Positions 1-10,319 of a stretch of 60,215 bases of DNA are shown here, in pieces (the first letter of the stretch is position 1; every line of letters starts with the position of its first letter). Below the pieces are notes generated by a model. The model saw nothing but the letters and a program-made list of their open reading frames with translations. It made no database searches and was not told the origin of the DNA. Location: the NCBI GenBank assembly GCA_009760855.2, contig WPIO01000287.1, forward strand, positions 1 through 60,215. The letters are read 5' to 3'. Both the position numbers and the translations under genes were made by a program. Origin of the DNA: Cristatella mucedo. Its lineage: Eukaryota; Bryozoa; Phylactolaemata; Cristatellidae.

Positions 1-95
1 GGGGAGGGTTGGAGCAGCTAATTTATGGTCCATACAGGACCTGAGGGCATGAAGAGGCTGTAAAGTGCAGCATTTCAGCTAGGTGTATTAGGTGT
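1..95 (-). mobile_element. LINE family B fragment (C-terminal region)
   Basis: This stretch matches the family B copy near 46205-46290, sharing the phrase around 'tccatacaggacctgagggca' and the following gctg...agctaggtgta stretch. A further piece of family B (matching about 46365-46400, 'agctcttttaccaaaggagacacg') resumes at about 457-490, so the family A fragment at 96-456 lies inside a B copy. Identification is by comparison within the window. Confidence 0.6.
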
Positions 96-456
96 ACCGA
101 GCATATGAACTAAATGCACGGTCTCCAAAGGATTTGAGGTTTGTACGAGGTATTTCTAGACTGTTGGATTCCGAAAAACGGGTGGTACGATGCTTGGCCT
201 GATGGGGGAGTATGTTGGAGAGATAGGCTGGAGCCATAGAATAAAGGGACCTAAAAGTAAGCGACAAAACCTTGAAGTCAATCCCATGCTTGACTGGTAG
301 CCAGTGCAGGTCGGCGAGAAGTGGAGTAATGTGGCAACTGCCACACTCACGACTGACAAGCCTAGCTGCAGAGTTTTGCACCAGATGCAATCGCCTGATC
401 GCACATGCTGGTAGGCCAGTGAGCAGTGAGTTGCAGAAGTCGAGACGAGATGTCAC
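96..456 (-). mobile_element. LINE family A fragment, C-terminal part of ORF2
   Basis: The minus strand encodes the C-terminal domain of an L2/CR1-type LINE protein: FVTSRLDFCNSLLTGLPACAIRRL, ITPLLADLHWLPVK, then RTTRFSESNSLEIPRTNLKS and GDRAFSSYA. It lacks both the reverse transcriptase core and the 3' tail. It is flanked on both sides by family B sequence, so it is a mosaic or nested remnant and not a normal 5'-truncated insertion. Confidence 0.8.
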
Positions 457-508
457 GAACCATAGCTCTTTTACCAAAGGAGACACGTGGTTTCTTTGTT
501 ATTCCAAG

Positions 509-680
509 CAGATCGTAATAGGTTTAATTTTGTTGGCAGTTTTACTGAAGAAATCGTCGGAATTTTCTTTGTAGGAGACGGAACACAGATGATGTACTGT
601 ACTCTGGATCCTGCCTTGCAGTGTACCGACGCAAATTACACTTCCCTGTTAAATGTCCGATCAGATTCAGGGGAAAGTGT
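509..680 (+). CDS. Candidate ectodomain exon (weak)
   Basis: Directly after the LINE debris a pyrimidine-rich run ending in AG (491-508) could be a splice acceptor. An open frame follows that would enter in phase 1, reading FNFVGSFTEEIVGIFF, VGDGTQMMYCTLDPALQC and TDANYTSLL. It has two cysteines and N-glycosylation sequons (NYT, and NES further on). A possible phase 1 donor (A|GTGTGT) lies near 680, and the frame stays open to a stop at 736-738. The phase matches the better exons at 9135, 16543 and 38737, but no homology to them is evident. It could be chance. Confidence 0.3.
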
Positions 681-1061
681 GTTGGCATCAACAAATGAAA
701 GTCAGAAATATGCGATTACAGAACATACGAAAACGTAATCGGTTGAGCTGGAGGCACGTCTTTAAGCCAAAAAGTAATCGGATGAGATCAGAATTGTCTT
801 GTGTAAAAATTGTTTAAATAACTCTACGAAAGCGAATGCTTTATTTCGACAAGCATGACGTGCAGCATATTTTTTAACCGCCATCCTACTAGCTTGCTTC
901 TCAGTGCAATAAAGTTCTTACAAATGACGAAACAGCGTTTTATTGATTGGTTTGTGGGCATTTTTAATTTGATTTACACCACATCTCCGTGCAATTGCTA
1001 TCCATAGCACCCAGTGACTTTAAGCTCTGTTAGCTTGCTCTTAATTCCCTTTATTCCGCAG

Positions 1062-1222
1062 CTCTTGCATACCTCTCGGCCCCTGTCGCTCCTGTGACCC
1101 CAATCGATAAGCAGTGCTTCGAGCCTACCCCAGACCCTTCGAAGAATAAGCCATCACTTAATACCCACTTTAGGCCTGCATTTCCACAGCGATTTGCATC
1201 AGATCCTGAGTTGGCAGACTAA
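1062..1222 (+). CDS. Candidate terminal coding exon (proline-rich tail)
   Basis: A run rich in pyrimidines ends in ccgcAG at 1060-1061. The frame that would enter in phase 1 is open for 52 codons and stops at TAA 1220-1222. It reads LAYLSAPVAPVTPIDKQC, FEPTPDPSKNKPSLNTHF, then RPAFPQRFASDPELAD, a polar proline-rich sequence typical of a cytoplasmic tail or disordered C-terminus. An AATAAA lies at 1731-1736, a possible polyadenylation signal. An open frame of this length arises by chance in roughly one of twelve tries, so the call rests mainly on composition and on the acceptor. Confidence 0.33.
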
Positions 1223-1887
1223 ACAGTGAAACAACTCCCACTTGTTTCTAAGAGTAGTATATTAATCTGTATTAGTTATTTCATGTGCCAATACATGCAG
1301 CAAAAGGGATTGATCAATGCTAGCACTTCTTTTCCTGCCGATCGCAGGGCCCCACGTGCCAATTTGGCTTGCTTTGGCGAGTGTGGAAATGCTTTGTTAC
1401 GGTGATATATCTTACTAAAGAGCCGAGCATTGGAGACTTCCTTCAAGAAATCTCGAAGTCAGCTGGGCGCGATAACCGTTACAGAAATCGGCCCCTATAA
1501 AGGTCTATTTAGATTATGCCCTTATTCTAATAACGAGGCGAGATTTGCGTATTCCGTCAAATGCCAGGCACCATATTTTTTTTTTTTTTAGCTTCGAGTT
1601 TATCGCCTATAGCTGGTTCGAAGATTGGTCACAATCCAACCTGAAAAATCCACCCAACTAGATAGGATCGACATATTAAAACTAAGCGGCTGGGACCTCG
1701 GCTTACCATCACCAACATACATTCTTGACCAATAAAGACAAATAATACAAAATTCCCAGTAGTTCAGTCTCAGTTGAATCTATATAAGTACTACTGCCAC
1801 CAGTACTCGCAAATTTAAACTGCCGTGTTTTGCAAATGATTCCCTGAGAGCGCTATAACAAATACATTCTTATTATATTATGAGCTT
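1223..1887. other. Unique sequence, no gene recognised
   Basis: Apart from the AATAAA at 1731-1736 and an oligo(T) run near 1577, nothing is recognisable here. If the exon at 1062-1222 is real, this would be its 3' UTR and downstream flank. Confidence 0.4.
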
Positions 1888-2112
1888 GTTAATAATAATA
1901 ATAATAATAATGCACTTGATGAATGCCCTCGGAGAACTCAATCTCTTTCTAGGCGCTTTACATTTGCTGCAAAGGGAAATGCAATTGAATGGTGAGTAAT
2001 ATCACTCTTGATAAACAAACAACATGAACAACATGGTTAGGGGTGACATGCACAGGTTCAGCATGCAAATGTGGTTAGTGGCAGCATTCACAGTGTCAGC
2101 ACGCATAAGTAC
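1888..2112 (-). mobile_element. LINE family A 3' end
   Basis: An (aat)n run is followed by tgcacttgatgaatgccctc, the family A hairpin and the tttacatttgctgcaaaggg 3' UTR. On the minus strand this is the extreme 3' end of the LINE with its (ATT)n tail, a strongly 5'-truncated insertion. Confidence 0.85.
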
Positions 2113-3214
2113 TTAATAATGCTACCTTGGCCTTTTTTAGCTTAGCAGGCCAAAGATAAAATATTTGCCTCCCGGTGTATGGCATAAGATAGGGTAGGCA
2201 AGAGAGTTAGGCAATGTTGGCTTACTGAGAAGCCTTAATAATAACAGATTTGAACGTTGTTCGAATCCACAAAGAGAAGCTTGCGACATTTGCATGCGTT
2301 ACAGGTATTTTCATCCTGCATGCAATTAGCTTGGTTGAAAGCAAGCAGTTGCTAATGAGAAGAGCCGGCTATCGCTACATTGACCACTTGGTGGTAGGCA
2401 TTGAGTAATGTCCAAATCATATTGGTCACTGAACACCTTACAAAAGCGGACCGGTGCTTAGAAACACTGGACCTGGTAAGGGTCAAAAGCTATTAACTCA
2501 TGCACCAGCTTCACCTCCTGGATAAATCTGTAAGAAGGTTGCTAAAAATTTAGCTTACCTCGGCATTCAAGCTGCTTAGCTGACCAGCGATGAAAACAAA
2601 GCGATGCATTTCTCTCACTAGGATAAGCATGCCGGAAAGCAGGCTTTGTGTATAGAGCCTGGATTTTCGTAGTTTTTTCCTTAAGTTGTCGCATTTTACA
2701 GCTGTAAGGCTCGGACTGTGCTGACGTTTCCTAAAATTACCAAATACAACACAACATTTATATAGGGAATTGAGAGAACTAAATCTTTTGCTACGCAGGC
2801 TACTTACAGTTAAAGGGAAGCCCGAGTTTGCGATATATTGAACAATTCTGTAACTCACGACCACATAAAAAAAATTCGTACACAAGGAGCTGCGGCTTTT
2901 TTTTAAGCACATGTTTTTATTACAGAGTGACTCTTTTAAATGTCAAATCAGGGGTGCTGCATATAAGTTCTGACCTGGTATTGGGTTTGCATATTATAAC
3001 ATTCAGGGAGATTTGAGAATATTGGCCACATCAATAGTTGTCAAACAGGGCAATATTTTGTTGGCTAGAACAATAAAAGGGAAATGAAGCACAAAGAATT
3101 CTAATGATGACAAGAATAGCAGCATCACAATCAACCTTCATGCCGATGACACTTAAAAGAGAAGTAACTTGAAATGGTACTTGCTAGTGGCCTAGGTAGA
3201 TCACTGACTTACTT
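2113..3214. other. Unique sequence, no gene recognised
   Basis: Neither strand shows a convincing coding region. A 120-codon minus-strand frame (2550-2912) is low-complexity in composition, with no domain and no splice context. A short stretch near 2790-2810 (tgctacgcaggctac) resembles the ends of MITE-like repeats, but the second end was not found. Confidence 0.4.
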
Positions 3215-3262
3215 ATGTTACGTCACATTATGTATGTCCATCTGTAACTCCACAAAGCCAAA
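3215..3262 (-). mobile_element. LINE family B 3' tail remnant
   Basis: The piece 'tccatctgtaactccacaaa' with preceding cattatgta matches the 3' end of family B seen at 45855-45900 and 53540-53561. The family A tail begins directly after it. Confidence 0.6.
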
Positions 3263-3610
3263 AATAATAATAACAACGGTAATGCACTTGATAAAGTGCC
3301 CTCAGAGAACTCAATCTCTCTCTAGGCGCTTTACATTTGCTGCAAAGGGAAATGCAATTAAATGGTGAGTAATATCATGCTTGATAAACGAACAAAATGA
3401 ATAACATGATTAGGGTGGCATGCACAGGGTCAGCATGCAAATGTGGTTAGTGGTAGCATGCACAGTGTCAGGATGCATAAGCATATGAAGGACGAATCAC
3501 AGGGACCCACTAAATGCTGTCCTGAATAGGTGTGTTTTTCAAGTTCTTTTTAAATGTGGTCAGGTCAGGGGATGTTCTGATGCAGGTCGGGAGGGAGTTC
3601 TAGCCGATCT
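3263..3610 (-). mobile_element. LINE family A 3' end
   Basis: An (AAT)-rich tail, family A hairpin, 3' UTR and the start of the C-terminal coding region up to the gtcgggagggagttc stretch are present. The rest of ORF2 is missing. From about 3611 to 3905 the sequence is not recognised. Confidence 0.8.
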
Positions 3611-3905
3611 CATTGCGAACCATGCAGTCAGGAATACGACGAGCAAAAATGATCGCATTGGTCGAATCGTGACTTTCTGACCATTCTCCAAACCTCAACA
3701 GGATATGGTTCAATTTGGACTGATCTAATAGATACTGTCAATTCCTAGTTACAAGTTGGTCTTCAAGTCCTGTTTTTGGCGGATGCCAAGCATCTTTTAG
3801 AATTCTATGCTAATAATAAGTCTTTTATTTTGCACTCAAAGAGAACCAGATCTCCATCTACGAGCTGTGCAACCCACTGAATAACAAGCGATAGCCATTG
3901 GTAAA

Positions 3906-4290
3906 TAATAATAACACACTCGACAAAGTGCCCTCAGAGAACTCAATCTCTCTCTGGGCGCTTTACATTTGCTGCAAAGGGAAATGCAATTGAATGGTGA
4001 TTGATATCATGCTTGATAAACAACATGAATAACATGGTTAGGGGTGGCATGCACAGGGTCAGCATGCAAATGCTGTTAGTGGCAGCATGCACAGTGTCAG
4101 GCCGCATTAGCAAATAAAGGACGAATCACAGGGACCCAATAAATGCTCCCCTAAATAGGTGCATTTTGTAGTTCTTTTTAAATGTGGTCAAGTCAGGGAT
4201 GTTACGCAAGCTGGGAGTGAGTTCCCGGCTTTGGGAGCATAGGAACTAAATGCACGGTCTCCAAAGGATTTGAGGTTTGTACGAGGCTCT
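3906..4290 (-). mobile_element. LINE family A 3' end
   Basis: The tail, hairpin, 3' UTR and C-terminal coding sequence run up to ggatttgaggtttgtacgag, then stop abruptly. It is a 5'-truncated copy. Confidence 0.8.
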
Positions 4291-4365
4291 GCTCCTTGAT
4301 CAGCTTTAAGATCAAAGTTAAGCCCTTTCTTGCTATAAAATCTCTTGCTATTCAAATAATATTGA

Positions 4366-4460
4366 TAATTTAATGCATTCGATAGGGCGCGCCCAGATAA
4401 CTCAATCTCTGTATAGGCGCTTTACATTTGCTGCGTAGGGAGCACGATCGAATGATTAGT
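4366..4460 (-). mobile_element. LINE family A 3' tail (about 95 bp)
   Basis: Only the terminal hairpin and a short piece of 3' UTR (gcgctttacatttgctgc) remain. It is divergent and therefore probably old. Confidence 0.65.
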
Positions 4461-4463
4461 GGT

Positions 4464-5877
4464 AATAATAATAATAATATTGCACTTGATAAAGCGCCCT
4501 CAGATAACCTAATCTCTTTCTAGGCGCTTTACATTTGCTGCAAAGTGATACGCAATAGAATAGTAAGTAAAATCATGCTTGAAAAACAAACAAAATGAAT
4601 AACATGGTTAGGGGTTACATGCACTGGGGCAGCATGCAAATGTGGTTAGTGGCAGCATGAACAGTGTCAGCACGCATAAGCACATCGAGGACGAATCACA
4701 AGGACCCACTAAATGCTGTCCTAAATAGGTATGTTTTTAAGTTTCTTTTAAATGTGGTCAGGTCAGGGGATGTTCTGATGCAGGTCGGGAGGGAGTTCCA
4801 GGCTGTAGGAACATACGAGCTAAATGCACGGTCTCCAAAGGATTTAAGGTTTGTACGAGGTATTTCTAGACTGTTGGATTCCGAAAAGCGAGTGGTACGA
4901 TGCTTTGCCTGATGGGGTAGTGTATCTGAAAGATAGGCTGGAGCCATATAATGAAGAGACCTAAAAGTGAGCGACAAAACCTTGAAGTCAATCCGTTGCT
5001 TGACTGGTAACCAGTGCAGGTCGGCGAGAAGTGGAGTAATGTGGCAACTGCGACGCTCACGACAGACAAGCCTAGCTGCACAGTTTTGCACCAGCTGCAA
5101 TCGCCTGATCGCACATGCTGGTAGGCCAGTAAGCAGTGAGTTGCAGAAGTCGAGACGAGATGTCACGAATGCATGGACCAACTTGGACGTGGTATCCTTA
5201 TCTAAACAAGCCCTAATTTTAGCAATGTTATGAAGCTGAAAATAGGCTGATTTGACTGTGGAGCTGATGTGGTCGTCTAACGAGAGGTCGCTTTGGAATA
5301 TGACACCTAGATTTCGAGCTGATGCAACTGGAGATATGCTGGCAGAGCCAATTTTGAAAGTCAGCCTTTCCAATTTCTGAATAACACTAGGTTTGCCCAT
5401 AACTAGTAAGTTAGTTTTATCATCGTTTAGTTTTAGAAAATTTGCTGCCATCCATGATCGGATGTCATCAATGCATGCAGCAAGTGAGTTGAGAGAATTT
5501 GAGGTGCTCGAAGGCTGGGAGGGATCAAAGCAAAGGTACAACTGAGTGTCATCCGCATAGAAGTGAAAGCCTAGATTGTGCTTGGCAATCACATCAGCGA
5601 GAGGGAGAGTATAAACGGTGAAAAGGACCGGACCTAGCACAGAGCCCTGAGGTACTCCATATTTTAGAGGTACTTCAGATGATCTTTGTCCATTCACGTC
5701 AACACTCTGGAGTCTCCCACTGAACTAGGACCTGAACCACTGCAGAGCAGTGCCAGTGATGCCCAGGCGGGATGAGAGGCGCTCTAGAAGTACTTTGTGA
5801 TCGATGGTATCAAAAGCTGCCGAAAGATCGAGCAAAACAAGAAGAGACACTCTACCCATGTCTGCATTCGGTAGCTA
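4464..5877 (-). mobile_element. LINE family A, 5'-truncated copy with RT
   Basis: The minus strand runs from the (ATT)n tail through the 3' UTR and C-terminal domain to the middle of the reverse transcriptase ([13 protein letters not shown] region), where it is cut off at about 5877. This is one of the better-preserved copies. At 5878 a short unrelated piece is followed by another family A end in the opposite orientation. Confidence 0.9.
4696..5697 (-). pseudogene. LINE family A reverse transcriptase, C-terminal 333 codons
   Basis: This open frame encodes the second half of an L2/CR1-type ORF2 protein. Near its start it has the RT motifs GVPQGSVLGPVLF (motif B region) and FHFYADDTQLYLCF with the catalytic YADD (motif C), then KLNDDKTNLLVMGKP (motif D/E region), NLGVIFQSDLSLDDHI, and the C-terminal domain LHWLPVKQRIDFKVLSLTF to AWNSLPTCIRTSPDLTTF. 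The N-terminal endonuclease and the first RT motifs are missing because of 5' truncation, so it cannot make a working protein. Confidence 0.88.
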
Positions 5878-5914
5878 AGGTAAGGTCCATCCCTTCTAGA
5901 GGGATCAAAGCTAG

Positions 5915-6263
5915 TGCTCCCAAAGCCTGGAACTCAATCCCGACTTGGGTCACAACATTCCCTGACTTGACCACTTTCATAATGAAATTAAAAATGTGCA
6001 TATTCATCACAGCGTTTAGTGGGCCCTTGTTATTCGACCTTTATGTGCTCATCCATACTGACACTGTGCATGCTGCCGCTAACCACACTTGCATGCCGAC
6101 CCTGTGCATGTCACCCCTAACCATGTCATTCGTGTTGTTTATTGAGCATGCTACCACTAACCATTAGATTAGGCTTCCTTTGCAGCAAATGTAAAGTGCC
6201 TAGAAAGAGATTGAGTTCTCTGAGGGTGCTTTGTCAAGGGTATTACTATTATTATTCATATTA
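5915..6263 (+). mobile_element. LINE family A 3' end
   Basis: The plus strand encodes APKAWNSIPTWVTTFPDLTTF, followed by the 3' UTR, hairpin and (ATT)n tail. It lies head to head with the minus-strand copy ending at 5877, with about 37 bp between them. Confidence 0.82.
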
Positions 6264-6564
6264 TTATTTTTATCTATTGTACATCCCACCAAGCATTGTA
6301 AGGCAGAACGTGAGGCATCGGATTCGTTTATAATGTTATTGAACCTTGATATCAAACTTAGACCAAACACAGATACTGATCGCATGGTCTAATTGACTAC
6401 CTACATCCAAGATTCTTATTTCAAACAGGGATCCAAGATTAAGCTAGCAGAATTAGCTCAGAATCAATTTAGTTTTTAGGCTCACATTTTTCGATATTGG
6501 GTTTGAAAGCAGCCCGATGCATTGAACTTTAGAAATGATCCGATTTAGAATGAGACATGCATTT
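6264..6564. other. Unique spacer
   Basis: No gene or repeat is recognised between two plus-strand LINE 3' ends. Confidence 0.4.
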
Positions 6565-6925
6565 ACTTGGTATGCTCCCAAAGCCTTGACCTCACTCCCG
6601 ACTTGCTTCATGACATCCCCTGACTTGACTACATTTAAAAAGAACTTATAAACGCACCTATGTATGGCAGCATTTGGTGGGTCACTGTGATTCGTCCTTT
6701 ATGTGTCTATGCCAGCTGACACTGTTGCATGCTGCCTCTAACCAAGCTTGCGTGCTGACCGTGTGCGTGTCACCCCTAGCCATGTTGTTTATCATGTTGT
6801 TTATCAAGCATGATACCACTCATTGTTAGATCGTGCTTCCTTTGCAGCAAATGCGAAGTACCTAAAAAGAGATCAAGTTCTCTGAGGGTGCTTTGGCAAG
6901 TGTATTATTATTATTGCCTATTATA
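6565..6925 (+). mobile_element. LINE family A 3' end (divergent)
   Basis: The C-terminal APKA...LPTCF-like coding piece, 3' UTR, hairpin and (ATT)n tail are recognisable on the plus strand, with many substitutions compared with the copy just upstream. Confidence 0.75.
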
Positions 6926-7545
6926 GCTTGCTTGTTTTTCCTAAATCTAGTAACGCACGTCTGTATCTGGAATGCATCAACACACCTGTAACAGCTCTGT
7001 ACTTAGAGCTAGACATACACTATTACGAAAAACCCACATTTTGTATCGTCATCTTCCTTTTCTGCCGATTCTTCGATGGCTGAAGCAGCAAACTCCCAAT
7101 TTTTACAGGGAAACATTTTTCAATGTCAGCATCCTGAATTAGTGCTCGGGGCTGCCGGCTACTGCATCGGCTATCAATGTTTGCTAAACCGACAGTATAA
7201 ACGCCCCAACTAAGAGGAAAGCCGATAGTGTAAACCCAGCTCTAATAATCTCCAGTGTATTATAACTATAACAAGACTCCTATTCGAAAGTCCTGAAAAT
7301 TTCCCTGCCGTCAAGAGATTTGAGTTGGTCAACAAACTAATAGCTATATCTCGTTTGTCTTTCGAAGCTCCGAGTTACATATGGCATGTTCCTCACATTA
7401 ACTCAGGTACGCAGGGTACAGGGTGTGTCCAATGCTGTCGTGCTATGACCAAAGGTTAATTGCAGGAGGAGCAAGCTCTGTAGTAGCAGCAACATGAATC
7501 TGTTTTGAACACAAAATGCCCATCCTTCAGTGGATGTCAGGTTAA
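6926..7545. other. Unique sequence, no gene recognised
   Basis: A short stretch near 7195-7240 (cccaactaagaggaaagccg) resembles part of 21730-21770. At 7310-7400 a very decayed LINE C-terminal domain may be present. Nothing firmer is visible. Confidence 0.35.
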
Positions 7546-7711
7546 ATAAAATCCTAGCTGATTTAACAGCCTCTTGTTGTATAGCGACAGAAGAGCCTTT
7601 AAGGCTATCACCACCACTTGCAGTGGCGATAAAGAATCGCCCACAGCAGGAATTGAACCCACGACCTCGGGACCGATGTCGTGAAAGCAACGCCTTATCT
7701 AGTGTGCCAGG
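7546..7711 (-). mobile_element. SINE-1 copy (tRNA-derived)
   Basis: Read on the minus strand, a tRNA-like head (tggcacact...aaggcg, box A-like; gggttcaattcc, box B) is followed by a conserved body (ttgccactgcaagtggtggt; aaggctcttctgtcgctat) and ends in gctgttaaatcagctagga. The same unit recurs at 8449, 33505, 40705 and 44890. The head of this copy has one base missing in ...gcaacgcc. These are pol III-type retroposons, not functional tRNA genes. Confidence 0.75.
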
Positions 7712-7854
7712 TTCATGCAATTTCTTGTCCTGTGTGCACACCTGGCAGGTGTGCCTTGCTTAAGTACTTACTTAGGCATAGCAAGTGGGTGCTGACCTTA
7801 AAGAAATGCTTGAGAATGAAAATGCTTATCATTTTATAGTGTCTTAAGAGCACT

Positions 7855-8035
7855 TGATCTGCATCCAGGCACATCAAAAATGCTACAGGGGTCTAGCCAA
7901 TGACCTCGGAGATAAGCACCTGACCCCTAGGCTAATGTGAGTTGGAGTTGTACTTTCCACTGAACTACTGGAGACCTTGCCGGCCCCCAACTCAAACGTT
8001 CGAGGCAACGCCCGGCCATTGTTATTATAGGCACA
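7855..8035 (-). mobile_element. Decayed tRNA-derived SINE of another family
   Basis: On the minus strand a clear box A (TAGTTCAGTGG) lies in a tRNA-like head (about 7965-7985). It is followed by a body ending in tgcctggatgcagatcaagt, which resembles the LINE-like tail of the SINE at 27495-27775. Box B is degraded. Confidence 0.4.
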
Positions 8036-8448
8036 CTTGGCAGTGTGAGCTTTTTGCAAATCGTGACCGAGGCTAAATTTTCAGCGACATGACTGCTTCA
8101 TTGGTTCATTTCGTTGCTGTGATTTTCAGGACTAATGAGTATACCGTGGTATGCAAGATGTGTAAAGTACATCACTATGATTGCTGTATGCGATTGCAGA
8201 AGGCGGGAGGTATACTGTTATTTGTCTGTGCTGTTACATGAAATACCATGTTTCTCACAGTGACCCTATTTGTATAGAACGTGCATACATTACAGGCAAT
8301 TGTAATCCGACATCTGATCAACAAGTGTGTTTTGCACGATGGAAGACTTGTAGGTTTTTGCTTTATAAATGCTGTCCCATGGTAGCTGTACTGCCAGGCA
8401 GTTTGCATGGGTTCAACCTCACACCACCCACCCATCCACCAACGTGCC
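8036..8448. other. Unique sequence, no gene recognised
   Basis: Frames of about 90 codons are open on both strands here (8175-8459) but overlap each other completely. Neither has a domain, signal peptide or splice context. Confidence 0.35.
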
Positions 8449-8636
8449 ACTATAAATAAATAAATACTAGCTGATTAAGCAGACTCTTTTTGTATAGCGA
8501 CAAAAGAGCTTTTTCGGCTAAAACTACCACTTGCAGTGGCAATGAAGGTTCACCCACGGCAGGAATCGAACCAACGACCTCAGGACTGTGGTCATGAAAA
8601 GCAACCGCCTTACCTAGTGTGCCATCACGGCTCACC
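8449..8636 (-). mobile_element. SINE-1 copy, full length
   Basis: On the minus strand the head contains ggtgagccgtgatggcacac, box A-like tggcacactaggtaagg and a perfect box B GGTTCGATTCC (complement of 8562-8572). The conserved body follows, and the 3' end has a (TATT)n tail, seen on the plus strand as ataaataaataaata at 8453-8467. It is the best example of the family. Confidence 0.82.
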
Positions 8637-8870
8637 AATGACGTGCTGAAGGGCTGAGACTGGTGTACAATCGATCGTTTGGCAAAAACCTCGACACTTA
8701 CTGACTAGTTTCAGTGTGAGCCAACCACCTAGGCTACTGGATGGCCTGAAGGCAGCCCCTGTGGGCAGTTTCCCAAGTATGCCGGACCAGCATGCACAGG
8801 TCCACAAGCAGGCTACTGAAGCTACAGACGTACAGTGTCTGGTTCAATCTAGGTGCTCTGATCTTACATG
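8637..8870 (-). repeat. Repeat R, first copy (adjoins SINE-1 head)
   Basis: About 230 bp, from the tgacgtgctgaagggctgag stretch to atcttacatgtttgt, are repeated at 10805-11068 with high similarity. In this copy Repeat R directly adjoins the tRNA-like head of a SINE-1, so it may be the 5' part of a longer composite SINE. Other SINE-1 copies lack it. No coding potential is evident. Confidence 0.7.
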
Positions 8871-9134
8871 TTTGTTGGTACTGACTTTTTTGCATGTTGC
8901 TGCAAATATCTACTACTTGACCGTACTGCATCTCAACTGGTACAACTACAACTCAACTGGTACTGCTACTGGTCTACACATGGCTTAGTCGTTTTAAGCT
9001 GCTGCATATTACTATTGTGTGCCTTGATTTCCATCTGTGGGTGCAATCAGCCTTGAAGTGTGCAGTAATCCAGCATATGACTAGCAACCCGTGACGTTAA
9101 CCTGTGTTTTTCTGCTTTTCTAACGTTTTTCAAG

Positions 9135-9386
9135 TATCCATACAAGCTTTCAATGGGAGCATTGTTGCAGGAATGATTAAGTGTCAGCCTGGTTCTGAAC
9201 TTACTAAGAATGGCATGTTTTCCGTGTCGGAAATAAGTGCCGGATGTGGTTCAGATCCTCAGAAATACTTGAGTGTAACACTAACTGCCTCAACTTCCTT
9301 GGCTCCAAACTACATGTGTTTGATTTTGTACAACTTTCCTGAAAATTGGACTTCGAACAGTCCTCTTCTGCACCTCTGGATTAATA
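9135..9386 (+). CDS. Ectodomain exon X1, phase 1-1, unknown family
   Basis: A polypyrimidine tract (ctgcttttctaacgtttttc) and AG at 9133-9134 precede 252 nt of open frame. It ends at a GTATGT donor (9387-9392), and both junctions fall in phase 1. It encodes 84 residues including SIQAFNGSIVAGMIKCQPG, SEISAGCGSDPQKYLSVTL and NYMCLILYNFPENWTSN, with three cysteines and sequons NGS and NWT. No ATG is expected because it is internal. Symmetric 1-1 exons are typical of shuffled extracellular domains. The family was not recognised; an immunoglobulin-like or other beta-sandwich fold is possible but unproven. The nearest comparable exon upstream is at 509; downstream is 16543. Confidence 0.6.
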
Positions 9387-9479
9387 GTATGTGCTTACAT
9401 CTTTAGCATATTGATTATGTTCCTGCTATTTTTGGTCGTCAAGAAAGCTGCACTCTTAAAGCTGAATGCACTGCCAGGA

Positions 9480-9985
9480 CTGTAATCACCCTCAAGATTG
9501 CTTCATGGCAGATACCCAGTTGTTTAGGCCTGCCACGGCTTGACTCCTTCTTACCTAGCTGAACAGCTGCACCAGTTTCAGCCTCTTTGCACCCTCAGGT
9601 CCTGTGTGTACAATAAATTAGCCGTTCCATTCCTCAGCTTAAAGACCGTTGGCGACAGAAGCTTTAGCTCTGCAGGTCCTAGACTGCGGAACTCTCTTCC
9701 ACAATTCTTACTCAACGAGAACTACTCTCCTACTGCCGACTATGGCTCATCGTTTTCAGCGGTCCTGAGCTGCTGCTTCCATGCTACTAACTACCTAAAC
9801 TGCTCCCCTGACTCTGCTTGCTTCCCACTTTCTTTTTGTTGTGTGAGACGAAGTCTGTTGACTACCGAATGTGTACCGAAAGCCGCTTAGGCTGTGAGTG
9901 TGCTATACAAAACTCTCCTGCGTAACACTCTCGTGGTCTTTATGACTTTGTGGAGTTACAGACGGTGATACATTACATTACATTT
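9480..9985 (+). mobile_element. LINE family B 3' end
   Basis: The plus strand encodes TPSYLAEQLHQFQPLCTLRS, then VPFLSLKTVGDRSFSSAGPRL and RNSLPQ, the C-terminal domain of family B. The 3' UTR (gaaagccgcttaggctgtga...aactctcctgcgtaacac) and an (ACATT)n tail at about 9968-9985 follow. The endonuclease and RT are absent. Confidence 0.82.
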
Positions 9986-10032
9986 CGTGAATTGCTTGCG
10001 GTAACTCGATGTTTAGCCAAATGTGCGCACGT

Positions 10033-10078
<46 letters not shown>

Positions 10079-10080
10079 AT
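10033..10080. repeat. (GT)n microsatellite
   Basis: About 20 consecutive GT units form a simple repeat. Confidence 0.95.
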
Positions 10081-10207
10081 GTGTTTCTCTGACAGCGGCA
10101 TACTCTCACATAGAATGGGCAGGTGCCATGCCAAAGCACTTTTTGTAGTGAAGCTAGCCTTGGTGTGCCATTTGGGTCAGCAAGATCAGCTGTTATTAAT
10201 CAGTTTA

Positions 10208-10319
10208 CTTTAGGTTCAAAACTCTACGGCTTGTCTGTCGTGAACGCTGAACCTGCCTCATTACACCAATTTTTATTGACCTGCACTTGCTCAGAATCAA
10301 GTAGCATGTCGCCTTTGAG
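10208..10319 (+). mobile_element. Old LINE family A relic, left part
   Basis: Despite heavy decay the stretch aligns with ...aaaactctgcagctaggcttgtctgtcgtgag... of family A and ends at the position equal to 'gacttcaag'. The same relic continues after the MITE at 10507 with gttttatccctcacttttag and the Leu-His-Ser region. It is therefore older than the MITE. Confidence 0.6.

Noticed and set aside
2550-2912. 120-codon minus-strand frame
   Set aside because: No domain, biased composition, no splice or promoter context, and it is not repeated elsewhere in the window. A piece (SLRSKRFSSLNSL) recalls repeat-derived peptides, so it is more likely repeat debris.
8562-8572. Perfect tRNA box B, also at 33611-33621, as possible tRNA genes
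   Set aside because: The heads do not fold as complete tRNAs, they continue into a conserved SINE body, and the unit is repeated. They are SINEs.
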